Below, one piece after another: positions 23,080-23,605 of a stretch of 23,605 nucleotides of DNA. Made by a program: the position numbers and the translations under genes. Numbering within the stretch: position 1 is the first letter of the stretch; the number at the start of each line of letters is the position of its first letter. Origin of the DNA: Spirochaetota bacterium (GTDB lineage Bacteria; Spirochaetota; JAHITG01); the NCBI GenBank assembly GCA_018817865.1, contig JAHITG010000199.1, positions 1 through 23,605 of the forward strand. The letters run 5' to 3'. A model generated the notes under the pieces. That model had not been told where the DNA came from, did no database searches, and was given only the letters and a program-made list of their open reading frames with translations.

Positions 23080-23605
23080 TTATTTGTAAACAGAAGGGTC
23101 GATGTGATGGGCTTTCAATTTTTCGATCAGATTCTTCCTGTTCAACCCGGCGATACGGGATGCTTTGGCTACATTCCCCCTTGTCCTCTCCAGAAGCTTA
23201 TCCAAGTAATCCTTTTCAAAGCCGGATATCAATTCTTCTTTTGCCCCTTTAAACGGCCGGATATCCGCGGAAGGAGAGGCCTTCTTTATATTATCCGGCA
23301 GGTCTCTGGTCCTGATGTTCCCGGTATCGTTAAGAAGCAGGAGGGATTGAAGTATGTTCTTTAATTCCCGTATGTTACCCGGCCAGTTATATTCGGCCAG
23401 GATATTCATTGCCCCTTCGTCGATCGTCACTTTTTTATGAAACTTTTTATTAAATAATTTTATAAAATGGCTCACAAGCTGGATAATGTCCCCTTTTCTG
23501 CTCCTGAGAGGAGGCAAGACGATTTTAATAACATTCAGCCGATGATACAGGTCCTCTCTGAATTTATTTTCTTTTACCAGTTTCTCCAGGTCCTGATTGG
23601 AGGCG
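23080..23605 (-). CDS. Sigma-54-dependent activator, C-terminal part (5' end outside window)
   Basis: The frame is open from the right edge. The visible 174 residues begin in the AAA+ domain with ASNQDLEKLV and FREDLYHRLNVIKIVLPPLRSRKGDI, which contain the sensor and arginine-finger region of NtrC-type activators, then the AAA+ lid (NWPGNIRELKNILQSLLLL) and a Fis-type helix-turn-helix (NVAKASRIAGLNRKNLIEKLKAHHI). The TTG at 23517 is an internal leucine codon, not a start. The Walker motifs, the GAFTGA loop and any receiver lie outside the window. It is a second sigma-54 activator, encoded about 1 kb from the promoter of the signalling operon, and is a candidate regulator of that operon. Confidence 0.92.
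   Translation of the reverse strand, partial: ASNQDLEKLVKENKFREDLYHRLNVIKIVLPPLRSRKGDIIQLVSHFIKLFNKKFHKKVTIDEGAMNILAEYNWPGNIRELKNILQSLLLLNDTGNIRTRDLPDNIKKASPSADIRPFKGAKEELISGFEKDYLDKLLERTRGNVAKASRIAGLNRKNLIEKLKAHHIDPSVYK

Overview
The window is a chromosomal stretch of a moderately AT-rich, Gram-negative bacterium. The outer membrane is implied by a signal-peptide beta-barrel protein and a large SppA protease. The organism uses sigma-54 (two near-perfect -24/-12 promoters and two NtrC-type activators) and c-di-GMP (a PilZ protein and an HD-GYP phosphodiesterase). A small PUR-family nucleic-acid-binding protein and a TPR protein with a membrane anchor recall spirochaetes and related lineages, but no marker gene fixes the taxonomy and I do not assign one.

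Layout, left to right. 1-1984 (+): 3' part of a large SppA-type signal peptide peptidase, then a PUR-like protein. 2000-2386 (-): unknown four-helix membrane protein. 2669-3679 (+): membrane-anchored PilZ protein. 3799-5172 (+): NtrC-type sigma-54 activator with an atypical receiver, probably read from a leaderless mRNA. 5259-6545 (-): PorV/FadL-like outer-membrane protein with a FlgD-like C-terminus, behind a sigma-54 promoter. 6843-8174 (+): TPR protein whose C-terminus resembles an inactive Mrr-type nuclease fold. 8450-10340 (+): degenerate histidine kinase overlapping an RpfG-like HD-GYP protein. 10447-12312 (+): CheY-like receiver and a PAS-PAS histidine kinase. 12401-22002 (-): a tightly packed five-gene phosphorelay operon (receiver; GAF/PAS hybrid kinase of 1265 aa; five-PAS Cph1-like kinase of 1022 aa; Rcp1-like receiver; receiver-PAS-kinase-receiver hybrid), preceded by a second sigma-54 promoter. 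22335-23074 (+): small-protein/nucleotidyltransferase pair resembling a toxin-antitoxin module, beside transposon relics. 23080 to the right edge (-): C-terminal part of a second sigma-54 activator.

The genes form one signalling neighbourhood: six cytoplasmic or partly degenerate kinases or receivers, two c-di-GMP proteins and two sigma-54 activators, with at least one envelope protein as a likely sigma-54 target. Between the genes lies a family of palindromic repeats (core gaaccgggacaggtacagttc) in full-length, shortened and half-site forms. One half-site was split by a 154-bp MITE with a target duplication, and another has become the N-terminus of the 1265-aa kinase. No tRNA, rRNA, CRISPR array or complete insertion sequence was found.
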